Source: Pseudomonas serboccidentalis
GTDB lineage: Bacteria; Pseudomonadota; Gammaproteobacteria; Pseudomonadales; Pseudomonadaceae
Reading direction: 5' to 3'
DNA: 64,000 bases
NCBI RefSeq assembly: GCF_028830055.1
Contig: NZ_CP101655.1
Span: 2,498,051 to 2,562,050, forward strand
The notes under the pieces are model-generated. The model ran no database searches. It worked only from the letters and a program-made list of their open reading frames with translations, and was not told the DNA's origin. This document shows, in pieces, positions 53,117 to 61,763 of the stretch (the first letter of the stretch is position 1; each line of letters starts with the position of its first letter). Both the position numbers and the translations under genes were made by a program.

Positions 53117-55513
53117 ATGAAGACAACCATCGAATTGCCTCTCCTGCCATTGCGTGATGTCGTGGTTTATCCGCACATGGTTATCCCGCTGTTCGTGGGG
53201 CGCGAGAAATCCATCGAAGCCCTCGAGGCTGCGATGACGGGCGACAAGCAGATCCTGCTGCTGGCCCAGAGAAACCCGGCTGATGATGATCCCGGTGAAG
53301 ACGCTCTCTATCGCGTAGGGACCATCGCGACTGTGCTGCAGCTGCTGAAGCTGCCGGACGGTACCGTCAAGGTTCTGGTCGAAGGTGAGCAGCGCGGCGC
53401 TGTAGAGCGCTTCAGCGAAGTCGACGGCCATTGCCGTGCCGAAGTCTCGCTGATCGAGGAAGTCGACGCCGCCGAGCGCGAGTCGGAAGTCTTTGTGCGC
53501 AGCCTGCTGTCGCAGTTCGAACAATATGTGCAGTTGGGCAAGAAAGTCCCGGCTGAAGTCCTGTCGTCGCTCAACAGCATCGATGAGCCTGGGCGCCTGG
53601 TCGATACCATGGCTGCGCACATGGCGCTGAAAATCGAGCAGAAGCAGGAAATCCTCGAGATCATCGATCTGTCGGCCCGGGTCGAGCACGTGCTCGCCTT
53701 GCTGGATGCCGAGATCGATCTGCTGCAAGTTGAAAAACGCATTCGTGGCCGCGTCAAAAAGCAAATGGAGCGCAGCCAGCGCGAGTACTACCTGAATGAG
53801 CAGATGAAGGCCATTCAGAAAGAGCTGGGCGACGGTGACGAAGGTCACAACGAAATCGAAGAGCTGAAAAAGCGCATCGATGCTGCCGGGCTGCCGAAAG
53901 ATGCCCTGGCGAAAGCCACCGCCGAGCTGAACAAGCTCAAGCAAATGTCGCCGATGTCCGCTGAAGCCACCGTGGTGCGCTCCTACATCGACTGGCTGGT
54001 TCAGGTGCCGTGGAAGGCACAAAGCAAGGTACGCCTCGACCTGGCGCGTGCTGAAGACATTCTCGATGCCGATCACTACGGCCTCGAAGAGGTCAAGGAG
54101 CGCATCCTTGAGTACCTCGCCGTGCAGAAGCGCGTGAAGAAGATCCGTGGCCCGGTGCTGTGCCTGGTCGGCCCTCCTGGCGTGGGTAAAACCTCGCTGG
54201 CGGAGTCGATTGCCCACGCCACCAACCGTAAATTCGTGCGTATGGCCCTGGGTGGCGTGCGTGACGAGGCGGAAATTCGTGGTCACCGCCGGACCTACAT
54301 CGGTTCGATGCCGGGAAGATTGATTCAAAAGATGACAAAAGTGGGCGTGCGCAACCCGCTGTTCCTCCTTGACGAAATCGACAAGATGGGCAGCGACATG
54401 CGTGGCGATCCGGCGTCGGCGTTGCTGGAAGTGCTCGATCCGGAGCAGAACCACAACTTCAACGATCACTATCTGGAAGTCGATTACGACCTGTCCGATG
54501 TGATGTTCCTGTGCACCTCGAACTCGATGAATATCCCGCCGGCGCTGCTGGACCGGATGGAAGTCATTCGCCTGCCGGGCTACACCGAAGACGAAAAGAT
54601 CAATATCGCCGTGAAATACCTCTCGCCGAAGCAGATCGCTGCAAACGGTCTGAAGAAGGGCGAGCTGGAATTCGACGAAGAAGCGATCCGCGACATCATC
54701 CGTTACTACACCCGTGAAGCGGGTGTGCGTGGCCTTGAACGGCAGATTGCCAAAGTCTGCCGCAAGGCCGTCAAAGAGCATGCGCTGGAAAAACGCTTCT
54801 CGGTAAAAGTGACAGCTGATCTGCTGGAACATTTCCTCGGTGTGCGCAAATTCCGCTACGGTCTGGCTGAACAGCAGGATCAGATCGGTCAGGTGACTGG
54901 CCTTGCCTGGACGCAAGTGGGCGGCGAATTGCTGACCATCGAAGCGGCTGTGGTGCCGGGTAAAGGTCAGTTGATCAAGACCGGTTCGCTGGGCGACGTA
55001 ATGGTCGAATCGATCACTGCCGCGCTGACCGTTGTGCGCAGCCGTGCGAAGAGTCTGGGTATTCCTCTGGACTTCCACGAGAAGCGCGACACCCACATTC
55101 ACATGCCGGAAGGGGCAACGCCGAAAGACGGTCCTAGCGCCGGTGTGGGCATGTGCACGGCACTGGTTTCGGCATTGACCGGGATCCCGGTGCGCGCCGA
55201 TGTCGCCATGACCGGTGAGATCACTCTGCGTGGTCAGGTGCTGGCGATTGGTGGTCTGAAGGAAAAACTGCTCGCGGCGCATCGCGGCGGAATCAAGATT
55301 GTGATTATTCCGGAAGAGAACGTGCGCGATCTGAAGGAGATTCCTGACAATATCAAGCAGGATCTGCAGATTAAACCGGTTAAATGGATTGACGAGGTCC
55401 TGCAAATTGCGCTGCAATACGCGCCGGAGCCCTTGCCGGATGTGGCTCCGGAGATAGTTTCCAAGGACGAAAAACGTGAGTCTGATTCAAAGGAAAGAAT
55501 TAGCACGCATTAA
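53117..55513 (+). CDS. lon: ATP-dependent protease Lon
   Basis: This 798-residue protease has an N-terminal substrate domain ([29 protein letters not shown]), an AAA+ domain with Walker A GPPGVGKT (about 352) and Walker [11 protein letters not shown], and a C-terminal Ser-Lys protease domain with the catalytic Ser in [12 protein letters not shown] (about 675) and Lys about 43 residues later in [10 protein letters not shown]. It degrades misfolded and regulatory proteins. It sits in the conserved order clpX-lon-hupB. Confidence 0.98.
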   Translation: MKTTIELPLLPLRDVVVYPHMVIPLFVGREKSIEALEAAMTGDKQILLLAQRNPADDDPGEDALYRVGTIATVLQLLKLPDGTVKVLVEGEQRGAVERFSEVDGHCRAEVSLIEEVDAAERESEVFVRSLLSQFEQYVQLGKKVPAEVLSSLNSIDEPGRLVDTMAAHMALKIEQKQEILEIIDLSARVEHVLALLDAEIDLLQVEKRIRGRVKKQMERSQREYYLNEQMKAIQKELGDGDEGHNEIEELKKRIDAAGLPKDALAKATAELNKLKQMSPMSAEATVVRSYIDWLVQVPWKAQSKVRLDLARAEDILDADHYGLEEVKERILEYLAVQKRVKKIRGPVLCLVGPPGVGKTSLAESIAHATNRKFVRMALGGVRDEAEIRGHRRTYIGSMPGRLIQKMTKVGVRNPLFLLDEIDKMGSDMRGDPASALLEVLDPEQNHNFNDHYLEVDYDLSDVMFLCTSNSMNIPPALLDRMEVIRLPGYTEDEKINIAVKYLSPKQIAANGLKKGELEFDEEAIRDIIRYYTREAGVRGLERQIAKVCRKAVKEHALEKRFSVKVTADLLEHFLGVRKFRYGLAEQQDQIGQVTGLAWTQVGGELLTIEAAVVPGKGQLIKTGSLGDVMVESITAALTVVRSRAKSLGIPLDFHEKRDTHIHMPEGATPKDGPSAGVGMCTALVSALTGIPVRADVAMTGEITLRGQVLAIGGLKEKLLAAHRGGIKIVIIPEENVRDLKEIPDNIKQDLQIKPVKWIDEVLQIALQYAPEPLPDVAPEIVSKDEKRESDSKERISTH

Positions 55514-55537
55514 TACGTTTTTGCCTGGGGGGCTTCC

Positions 55538-55566
55538 TTGACAGCTTTTTAGAGCCCTTGTTATAA
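55538..55566 (+). promoter_or_regulatory. Sigma-70 promoter of hupB
   Basis: TTGACA (55538-55543), a 17-base spacer and TTATAA (55561-55566) make a near-consensus promoter about 95 bases before the hupB start, as expected for an abundant nucleoid protein. Confidence 0.75.
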
Positions 55567-55661
55567 AGCGGCTCTTAAGTGTCTGTAGGCCATTCAGCAC
55601 TCGTTTTTGCTTTCACCAAAAAACTTAGAATCATCTCAAAATAGATATAAGGGGACTTAGA

Positions 55662-55934
55662 GTGAACAAGTCGGAACTGATTGATGCTATCGCTGCATCC
55701 GCTGATATCCCGAAAGCTGCTGCTGGCCGTGCGCTGGACGCTGTAATCGAATCCGTCACTGGCGCTCTCAAGGCTGGCGACTCCGTTGTTCTGGTTGGTT
55801 TCGGCACTTTCTCCGTGACTGATCGTCCAGCTCGCGTTGGTCGTAACCCACAGACCGGCAAGACGCTGCAAATCGCTGCTGCTAAAAAGCCAGGTTTCAA
55901 AGCCGGTAAAGCACTGAAAGAAGCAGTCAACTAA
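55662..55934 (+). CDS. hupB: DNA-binding protein HU-beta
   Basis: This 90-residue protein ([67 protein letters not shown]...) has the HU fold with the beta-arm motif GRNPQTGK, whose Pro inserts between base pairs. The start codon is GTG at 55662. It packages DNA as a dimer with HU-alpha or itself. Confidence 0.97.
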   Translation: MNKSELIDAIAASADIPKAAAGRALDAVIESVTGALKAGDSVVLVGFGTFSVTDRPARVGRNPQTGKTLQIAAAKKPGFKAGKALKEAVN

Positions 55935-55991
55935 GTTAGTTTGTTTCAGGTTTTTACCCATCCGGGTCGGGGTCATGCCTGACTTGGCAGC

Positions 55992-56067
55992 GGAGCGGTA
56001 GAGCAGGTCGCTGAAACAGTGGTCTGTAACGCCGGGATCGAGGGTTCGAGCCCTGTCCGCTCCGCCA
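55992..56067 (+). pseudogene. Degenerate tRNA-like gene, tRNA-Asp-derived
   Basis: This 76-base element has perfect acceptor ends (GGAGCGG/CCGCTCC), the T-loop string GGTTCGAGCC and an encoded CCA, matching the end sequences of tRNA-Asp. But the D stem cannot pair in the normal positions, the anticodon stem keeps at most four pairs (two GU-type), and the T stem has a mismatch. The anticodon loop reads CTGTAAC rather than CTGTCAC. A good terminator follows. It lies between hupB and ppiD. It is either a decayed tRNA-Asp copy or a tRNA-like RNA with another role. Confidence 0.5.
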
Positions 56068-56075
56068 GTTACGAG

Positions 56076-56104
56076 AAGGCGCATCCTCGGATGCGCCTTT
56101 CTTC
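56076..56104 (+). terminator. Terminator after the tRNA-like gene
   Basis: AAGGCGCATCC-TC-GGATGCGCCTT is a perfect 11-bp stem followed by TCTTCT, just nine bases after the CCA, as in a normal tRNA transcript. Confidence 0.85.
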
Positions 56105-56170
56105 TATCCGGATTCTACCCACGCTCCACGGTTGCCAAATTTTTGAAGTTCAACCGTTTCTGGGGGACGC

Positions 56171-58042
56171 ATGCTGCAGAATATCAGGGACAATTCACAA
56201 GGCTGGATTGCCAAGACCATTATCGGGGTCATCGTTGCACTGATGGCTTTGACCGGTTTCGATGCCATTTTCAAGGCCACCACGCACACTAACGATGCGG
56301 CCAAGGTCAATGGTGAAGAAATCAGCCAGAACGAGCTGAGCCAGGCCGTTGACATGCAACGCCGTCAGCTGATGCAACAGCTGGGCAAGGACTTCGATGC
56401 TTCCTTGCTTGACGAAAAAATGCTCCGCGAATCGGCCCTCAAGGGGCTGATCGATCGCAAGCTGCTGCTGCAAGGCGCAGAACAATCGAAATTCGCTTTC
56501 TCCGAAGGTGCACTGGATCAAGTGATCCTGCAGACCCCTGAATTTCAGGTGGACGGCAAGTTCAGCTCCGAGCGCTTTGACCAGGTGATCCGTCAACTGG
56601 GCTACACCCGCATGCAATTCCGCCAGATGCTGGCTCAGGAAATGCTGATCGGTCAGTTGCGCGCCGGTGTGGCAGGCAGCGGTTTCGTCACTGACGCCGA
56701 AGTGCTGGCCTTTGCCCGTCTGGAAAAACAGACCCGCGATTTCGCCTCGCTGAACGTCAAGGCCGATCCGGCCGCAGTCAAGCTGACCGACGATGAGGTC
56801 AAGGCCTACTACGACGAGCACGCCAAGGAGTTCATGACTCCTGAGCAAGTGGTTGTCGATTACGTCGAGCTGAAGAAGTCTTCGTTCTTCGACCAGGTTG
56901 CCGTCAAGGACGAAGACCTGCAGGCGGCGTATCAGAAAGAGATCGCCAACCTGTCGGAACAGCGTCGCGCGGCGCACATCCTGATCGAAGTCAACGACAA
57001 GACTACCGACGCTCAGGCCAAGGCGAAGATCGAAGAAGTCCGGGCGCGTCTGGCCAAGGGCGAGAAGTTCGAAGCGCTGGCCAAGGAGTTCTCGCAGGAT
57101 CCGGGTTCGGCCAACAATGGCGGTGACCTTGGTTTCGCAGGTCCTGGCGTCTACGATCCAGCCTTCGAAAAAGCCCTGTACTCGCTGAACAAGGACCAGG
57201 TGTCGGAGCCGGTGCGTACCGATTTCGGTTACCACCTGATCAAGCTGCTGGGTGTTGAAGCACCGGAAGTACCGACCCTGGCCAGCCTGAAAGACAAGCT
57301 GACCCGCGAGCTGAAGACTCAGCAGGTCGAGCAGCGTTTCGTCGAAGCCACCAAGCAACTGGAAGACTCGGCGTTCGAAGCATCTGACCTGGCTCAACCC
57401 GCGGCGGATCTGAAACTGACCGTGCACACCTCCAAGCCGTTCGGCCGTGAAGGTGGCGAAGGTATTGCGGCCAACCGTGCTGTGGTGGCGGCGGCATTCA
57501 GCCAGGAAGTGCTGGAAGAAAACGCCAACAGCACCGGCATTGAGCTGGACCCGGAAACCGTGGTCGTGTTGCGTGCCAAGGAACACCTGAAGCCTGAGCA
57601 ACTGCCGCTGGAAGCCGTTAACACGGCAATTCGCGCCCAACTGACCAAAGAGCACGCCAGTGCTGCCGCCAAGACCAAGGCAGAGCAGTTGATTGCCAGT
57701 CTGCGTGATGGCAAAACTGCGCTGGACAAGGCGGTTGACGGTCAGAACTGGAAGGTTGTGACGGCGGCGACTCGCGCTCAGGAAGGGGTTGACCCGACTG
57801 TGCTGCAGGCGCTGTTCCGCATGCCGAAACCGGCGGCCAAGGGCAAACCGACTTTCAGCAGCGTGACGTTGCAGGACGGTAGTCTGATGATCGTGCGCCT
57901 GGACGGTGTGAACGAGGCCGTTGCGCCGACTGACGAAGAGAAGGCGCAATACCGTCGTTTCCTCGCTTCTCGTGAAGGTCAGCAGGACTTTGCGGCGTTC
58001 CGCAAGCAGTTGGAGAGTCAGGCGGACATCAAGCGGTATTGA
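56171..58042 (+). CDS. ppiD: Periplasmic peptidyl-prolyl isomerase and chaperone PpiD
   Basis: This 623-residue protein has a short cytoplasmic N-terminus, one membrane anchor (GWIAKTIIGVIVALMALTGF), SurA-like helical regions, and a parvulin isomerase domain in the middle (QRRAAHILIEVNDKT...FSQDPGSANNGGDLGFAGPGVYDPAFEKALYSL...DFGYHLIKLL). It helps periplasmic and outer-membrane protein folding near the Sec translocon. GGGGGA precedes the ATG. Confidence 0.96.
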   Translation: MLQNIRDNSQGWIAKTIIGVIVALMALTGFDAIFKATTHTNDAAKVNGEEISQNELSQAVDMQRRQLMQQLGKDFDASLLDEKMLRESALKGLIDRKLLLQGAEQSKFAFSEGALDQVILQTPEFQVDGKFSSERFDQVIRQLGYTRMQFRQMLAQEMLIGQLRAGVAGSGFVTDAEVLAFARLEKQTRDFASLNVKADPAAVKLTDDEVKAYYDEHAKEFMTPEQVVVDYVELKKSSFFDQVAVKDEDLQAAYQKEIANLSEQRRAAHILIEVNDKTTDAQAKAKIEEVRARLAKGEKFEALAKEFSQDPGSANNGGDLGFAGPGVYDPAFEKALYSLNKDQVSEPVRTDFGYHLIKLLGVEAPEVPTLASLKDKLTRELKTQQVEQRFVEATKQLEDSAFEASDLAQPAADLKLTVHTSKPFGREGGEGIAANRAVVAAAFSQEVLEENANSTGIELDPETVVVLRAKEHLKPEQLPLEAVNTAIRAQLTKEHASAAAKTKAEQLIASLRDGKTALDKAVDGQNWKVVTAATRAQEGVDPTVLQALFRMPKPAAKGKPTFSSVTLQDGSLMIVRLDGVNEAVAPTDEEKAQYRRFLASREGQQDFAAFRKQLESQADIKRY

Positions 58043-58068
58043 TGTTTGACTGAGCGGTAAAAGGGAAG

Positions 58069-58096
58069 CCCCGATCTTATGGTCGGGGTTTTTTTT
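58069..58096 (+). terminator. Terminator of ppiD
   Basis: The stem CCCCGATC/GGTCGGGG (one GU pair) with loop TTAT is followed by eight T. Confidence 0.9.
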
Positions 58097-58160
58097 GCCC
58101 CAACGTTCGGCCCTCGCCGTGGCTCGGGTTCCTTCGTTACGGGGTAGACATCCAATCCCA

Positions 58161-58187
58161 CTGTAGGAGCGAGCCTGCTCGCGAAGG
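58161..58187. repeat. Single REP element, GAGCCTGCTCGCGA family
   Basis: CTGTAGGAGCGAGCCTGCTCGCGAAGG occurs once, without an inverted partner, between ppiD and the convergent MFS gene. Confidence 0.85.
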
Positions 58188-58235
58188 CGGCCTGCCAGTC
58201 ACTCAGTCCTTGGCAGACACACCCCAATATCCCGC

Positions 58236-59432
58236 TCACGCAAACCCATGACCCCGCGCCCTGAGCGCCGCACCCAAGGTCAATGCCAGCAACCCCACAA
58301 CAATCCACGGAAAGGCCCCAACCCCCGGATTCCCCAGCAGCAAGCCACCGGCCAGCCCACCGCCGGCAATCCCGACGTTCCACAGTGTCACCAGCATCGA
58401 TTGCGCCGTATCTGCAGCTTCTGCGGCGGTTTTTGCTGAGGCGGTCTGTAGGAGTGAAGGCATTGCACCGAATGCCAGGCCCCACACGGCGACGGCGATG
58501 TAGACCGCTGTCGCCGATTCACGCCAAAGGCCGAGAGCGATGGCTGAGAGCATGAACAGCGCCGTGCTGATCAGCACCAGTTCGCGCAGCCAATGATCGA
58601 TCAGGCTGCCGACGATCCACAGGCTCAGCACCGAGGCCAGGCCGAATACCAGCAGCACCCGGTCGATATCGCCGCCCAGTCCCGACGGTTGCAGGAACGG
58701 CGCGATGTAGGTGTACAGCAGGTTGTGAGCGACCACGTAGGACAAGGTCACGAACAATACCGAGCGCACCCCGGGCAGGGTGAAGACCTGACGCAGGGGC
58801 AGGCGTTTTCCTGCGCGTTCACCGGCAAAGTCCGGCACTTGCCAGCGCACCCAGATCACCAGCAGCAGCGTCAGTGCGGTCATGATGGCGAAGCTCAGGC
58901 GCCAGCCAACCAGGGTGCCGAGCAGCGTGCCCACCGGGATGCCCAGTGACAGCGCCAGCGGCGCGCCGAGCATGGCTACGGTGATCGCGCGGCCTTGCAG
59001 GTGTGGGGCGACCATGCGACTGGCATAGCCTGCCAGCAATGCCCATAGCAGCCCGGCAAATATCCCGGCGAGCAAGCGTGCGATCAAGGTCAGCCAGTAC
59101 AGCTCCGACAGGGCGGTGATGCTGTTGGCGACGGCAAAGCCACCAATGGCTGACAACAGTAATGGCCGGCGGCGCCAGCCGCGTGTGGCAATGGTCAGCG
59201 GGATGGCTGCCAGCATCGAGCCGATGGCGTACAGCGTGACCAATTGCCCGATCAGCGCCTGCGACACATTCAGGCCCGCGCTCATCTGCGGCAGCAGGCC
59301 GGCGGGCATGGCCTCGGTCAGCACGGTGATGAAGCCCGCGGTGGCCAGGGCCAGCAGCGCACCGAGGGGTAAGCGTTCGCGGACCTCGGCCGGGTGGGCG
59401 AGGCCTGAGGAGGTCAGTTGTGCGTCGTTCAT
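58236..59432 (-). CDS. MFS transporter
   Basis: This 398-residue protein of about 12 helices has DHA1-type features (LATAGFITVLTEAMPAGLLPQMSAGLNVSQALIGQLVTLYAIGSMLAAIPLTIATRGWRRRPLL, and LSLGIPVGTLLGTLVGWRLSF for the antiporter motif C region). It resembles sugar or arabinose efflux and drug efflux transporters. A divergent LysR gene lies across 120 bases with a palindromic site, so the pair is probably a regulator-efflux unit. Confidence 0.9.
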   Translation of the reverse strand: MNDAQLTSSGLAHPAEVRERLPLGALLALATAGFITVLTEAMPAGLLPQMSAGLNVSQALIGQLVTLYAIGSMLAAIPLTIATRGWRRRPLLLSAIGGFAVANSITALSELYWLTLIARLLAGIFAGLLWALLAGYASRMVAPHLQGRAITVAMLGAPLALSLGIPVGTLLGTLVGWRLSFAIMTALTLLLVIWVRWQVPDFAGERAGKRLPLRQVFTLPGVRSVLFVTLSYVVAHNLLYTYIAPFLQPSGLGGDIDRVLLVFGLASVLSLWIVGSLIDHWLRELVLISTALFMLSAIALGLWRESATAVYIAVAVWGLAFGAMPSLLQTASAKTAAEAADTAQSMLVTLWNVGIAGGGLAGGLLLGNPGVGAFPWIVVGLLALTLGAALRARGHGFA

Positions 59433-59509
59433 GAGTCAGCGTCCATTTGCCGAAGGAGATGAAGGCTCTAGGCTAGGGTGCTGCGCATTAGAGAAAAATG
59501 GGTTACGGT

Positions 59510-59524
59510 TCCGAACATATCGGA
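59510..59524. promoter_or_regulatory. Probable LysR operator TCCGA-N5-TCGGA
   Basis: TCCGA-ACATA-TCGGA is a perfect inverted repeat lying between the divergent MFS and LysR start codons, 28 bases before the LysR start. It is the likely shared regulatory site. Confidence 0.55.
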
Positions 59525-59552
59525 TACGGATGTCGTGAATGGGAGGATTGGG

Positions 59553-60452
59553 ATGGACAGCCTGGGCGGTATTTCGGTGTTTGTGCAGGTCGCCGAGACC
59601 CGTAGTTTTACCGAGGCCGGGCGACTGCAGGGCGTCTCGTCCTCGGCGGTCGGCAAGAGTATTGCGCGGCTTGAAGCGCGACTCGGCGTGCGCCTGTTTC
59701 ATCGCACCACCCGCAGCATCACCCTGACCAGCGAGGGCGCACTGTTCCTTGAGCGTTGTCGCAAGATCCTCGCCGAGGTGGAGGCTGCCGAGTTCGAACT
59801 GTGCAATTCGGCGTCACAGCCGCACGGCAAGCTGCGCATCAGCCTGCCGCAGGTGCACGGGCTGGTCATGCCGGTGATGAACGCGTTCATGGCGCTGTAT
59901 CCGCAGATCGAGCTGGATCTGGACCTGACCGATCGTATGGTTGATGTGGTCGAGGAGGGTTTCGATGCGGTGATTCGGACCGGGCAGCCGCGAGATTCAC
60001 GGCTGATGGCACGGCCTTTGGGCGAGTTTCACATGGTGTTGGTGGCGAGTCCGCTGTATCTGCAGCAGCGCGGTGTCCCGCAGGCGCCTGCTGATCTGGT
60101 GCAGCATGCCTGCCTGCGGCACACCTTTCATGCCACCGGCAAACTCGAACCGTGGCCGTTGATCCGCGAAGAGGGCGCGCCGGAGCCGAGCTTGCCGACG
60201 CGACTGGTCAGCACGTCCATCGAAGCCATCAACCATGCCGCCCTGGCCGGAATGGGCATCGCCTGCCTGCCGGACTTCATGGTTCATGAGGATGTGGCGC
60301 AGGGGCGTTTGCAGCGGGTCCTCGATGCGCATCTGCAACACGTCGGTCAGTTCTGGGTGCTGTGGCCTTCGAGTCGCCATGCAACCGCCAAATTGCGGGT
60401 ATTTATCGATCATTTATCGGCGCGGCTTTTTCCAGACGCCCATCATCGGTAA
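59553..60452 (+). CDS. LysR-type regulator
   Basis: This 299-residue regulator begins MDSLGGISVFVQVAETRSFTEAGRLQGVSSSAVGKSIARLEARLGVRLFHRTTRSI, of the branch that includes YhjC/DsdC-like and CrgA-like regulators. The effector domain follows (GKLRISLPQVHGLVMPVMNAFMALYPQIELDLDLTDRMVDVVEEGFDAVIRTG). ATG at 59553 follows GGAGG. It probably controls the divergent MFS gene. Confidence 0.92.
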   Translation: MDSLGGISVFVQVAETRSFTEAGRLQGVSSSAVGKSIARLEARLGVRLFHRTTRSITLTSEGALFLERCRKILAEVEAAEFELCNSASQPHGKLRISLPQVHGLVMPVMNAFMALYPQIELDLDLTDRMVDVVEEGFDAVIRTGQPRDSRLMARPLGEFHMVLVASPLYLQQRGVPQAPADLVQHACLRHTFHATGKLEPWPLIREEGAPEPSLPTRLVSTSIEAINHAALAGMGIACLPDFMVHEDVAQGRLQRVLDAHLQHVGQFWVLWPSSRHATAKLRVFIDHLSARLFPDAHHR

Positions 60453-60544
60453 AGTTGTAACTGTTTTAAGACACTAATCCGTACGCCGCGGGGCCGCGAT
60501 CTGTTGCACAATACGCCCCGGACCGTTTTCCCTCAGGATGTTTA

Positions 60545-61441
60545 ATGTTGATTTCAACTCCCATGCGTGTCGTTGGGTTGGCGCTGTTGTTGACCGCTGT
60601 CGCCGGCTGTTCGAAAGACAAGCCGATCTATGAGCATGAGAATTTCGACGATTCCGGTACGTATTCTCGCAATTACCCGGTGGCCGATGTCGCCAGTTGC
60701 GAGGCGGCCCGTCGTGCGCTGCTCAGCCAGGGTTACATCATCACCAGCAGTGACCCGAAGCTGGTCAGTGGCCACAAGAGCTTCCAGCAGACGGGTGAAA
60801 CCCACCTGGAAATCAGCTTCAACGTGGTGTGTGCCGAAGATGGCAGTGCCAAGCACCATGCCACGGTATTCGCCAATGCCCTGCAGGATCGCTATGCGCT
60901 GAAGAAGACCAACAACTCCGCCAGCCTCGGGGTCGGCGTGTTGGGCTCGGTGTCGATGCCGATCGGCTCGTCGGACGATTCGATGGTCAAGGTCGCCAGT
61001 GAAACCGTGACCTCGCAGAAGTTCTACGAGCGTTTCTTCACCCTGGTCGAACTGTTCCTGCCAGCAGACGCGAAGAAAGCCGCGCACATCGAAGAAAAGC
61101 CCAAGACCGATCTGGGTGTGCCGGAGCCGAAGCCTGCCGCTGTAGCGCCGGCAACTCCCGCAACACCTGCGCCGGCAGTAGAGACAGCGCCTGCGCCGCC
61201 GCCGGCAGGGATTGTCGAGCCGGCCCAGATCATGGCGCCGGCAGCTCCGGCAGCGACACCCGCGCCGACCCCGGTTTCACCGACACCGGTGGGGTCCGAG
61301 CCGGTGGTGCCTCCCGCCGAGTCGGCGCCGATCATCCCGGCACCGAGTGCAGAACCTGCGCCGGCCACCGAAACAATCACACCGCCGGCCAACCCGACCA
61401 ATATCCCGCCGCCATCGGAGCCGATTCCGGCGATGCAGTAA
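60545..61441 (+). CDS. DUF2242 family lipoprotein
   Basis: This 298-residue protein has a lipoprotein signal (RVVGLALLLTAVAGCSKD, lipobox VAGC), a globular DUF2242-type domain of about 150 residues (YPVADVASCEAARRALLSQGYIITSSDPKLVSGHKSFQQ; SASLGVGVLGSVSMPIGSSDDSMVKVASETV), and a long Pro/Ala/Thr-rich tail from about residue 185. The tail should be flexible in the periplasm, perhaps spanning to peptidoglycan. Function unknown. Confidence 0.85.
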   Translation: MLISTPMRVVGLALLLTAVAGCSKDKPIYEHENFDDSGTYSRNYPVADVASCEAARRALLSQGYIITSSDPKLVSGHKSFQQTGETHLEISFNVVCAEDGSAKHHATVFANALQDRYALKKTNNSASLGVGVLGSVSMPIGSSDDSMVKVASETVTSQKFYERFFTLVELFLPADAKKAAHIEEKPKTDLGVPEPKPAAVAPATPATPAPAVETAPAPPPAGIVEPAQIMAPAAPAATPAPTPVSPTPVGSEPVVPPAESAPIIPAPSAEPAPATETITPPANPTNIPPPSEPIPAMQ

Positions 61442-61458
61442 TTCCGGGCACGAAACCC

Positions 61459-61484
61459 TGTGGGAGCAAAATAGCTCCCACAGT
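61459..61484. repeat. Short palindrome GTGGGAGC-N6-GCTCCCAC
   Basis: CTGTGGGAGC-AAAATA-GCTCCCACAG is a perfect ten-bp inverted repeat close to the DUF2242 stop. It is related to REP ends and could also act as a weak terminator. Confidence 0.8.
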
Positions 61485-61672
61485 TGTTTCTGCCGTATGT
61501 GAAATCTCGTTACATTCCCCCGACAAAAATCCCGCGATAAATTCCTGACCACCTGCTACGTTTTATTTCATGAAGGCCGGGTTTCACTTTTCCTTCATAC
61601 GGGCACGATATGCTCGAGGCACTGGTCATTTGACCGGGCTATTTTTCAAGCGGGCAGCAGGGGGATGACACG

Positions 61673-61759
61673 ATGGACGACTATCAAGAAGAACTGCTCG
61701 AATACCAGGCGTTTGAACTGGATCAGCCAGAGCCGGCCGAAGACGCCACAGAGCTGTAA
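61673..61759 (+). CDS. Probable 28-residue acidic small protein
   Basis: ATG at 61673 follows GGGGGA by about seven bases. The peptide is strongly acidic (11 Asp/Glu of 28) with no basic residues, beginning MDDYQEELLEYQAFELDQ. No membrane segment. The stop at 61759 lies five bases from the convergent AraC gene's stop. I do not recognise it, but the ribosome binding site and isolated position suggest it is real. Confidence 0.5.
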   Translation: MDDYQEELLEYQAFELDQPEPAEDATEL

Positions 61760-61763
61760 GGCG

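Noticed and set aside
53084..55417. 777-codon minus-strand frame opposite lon
   Set aside because: The Lon protein is complete with all motifs; the opposite frame has no domain or ribosome binding site.
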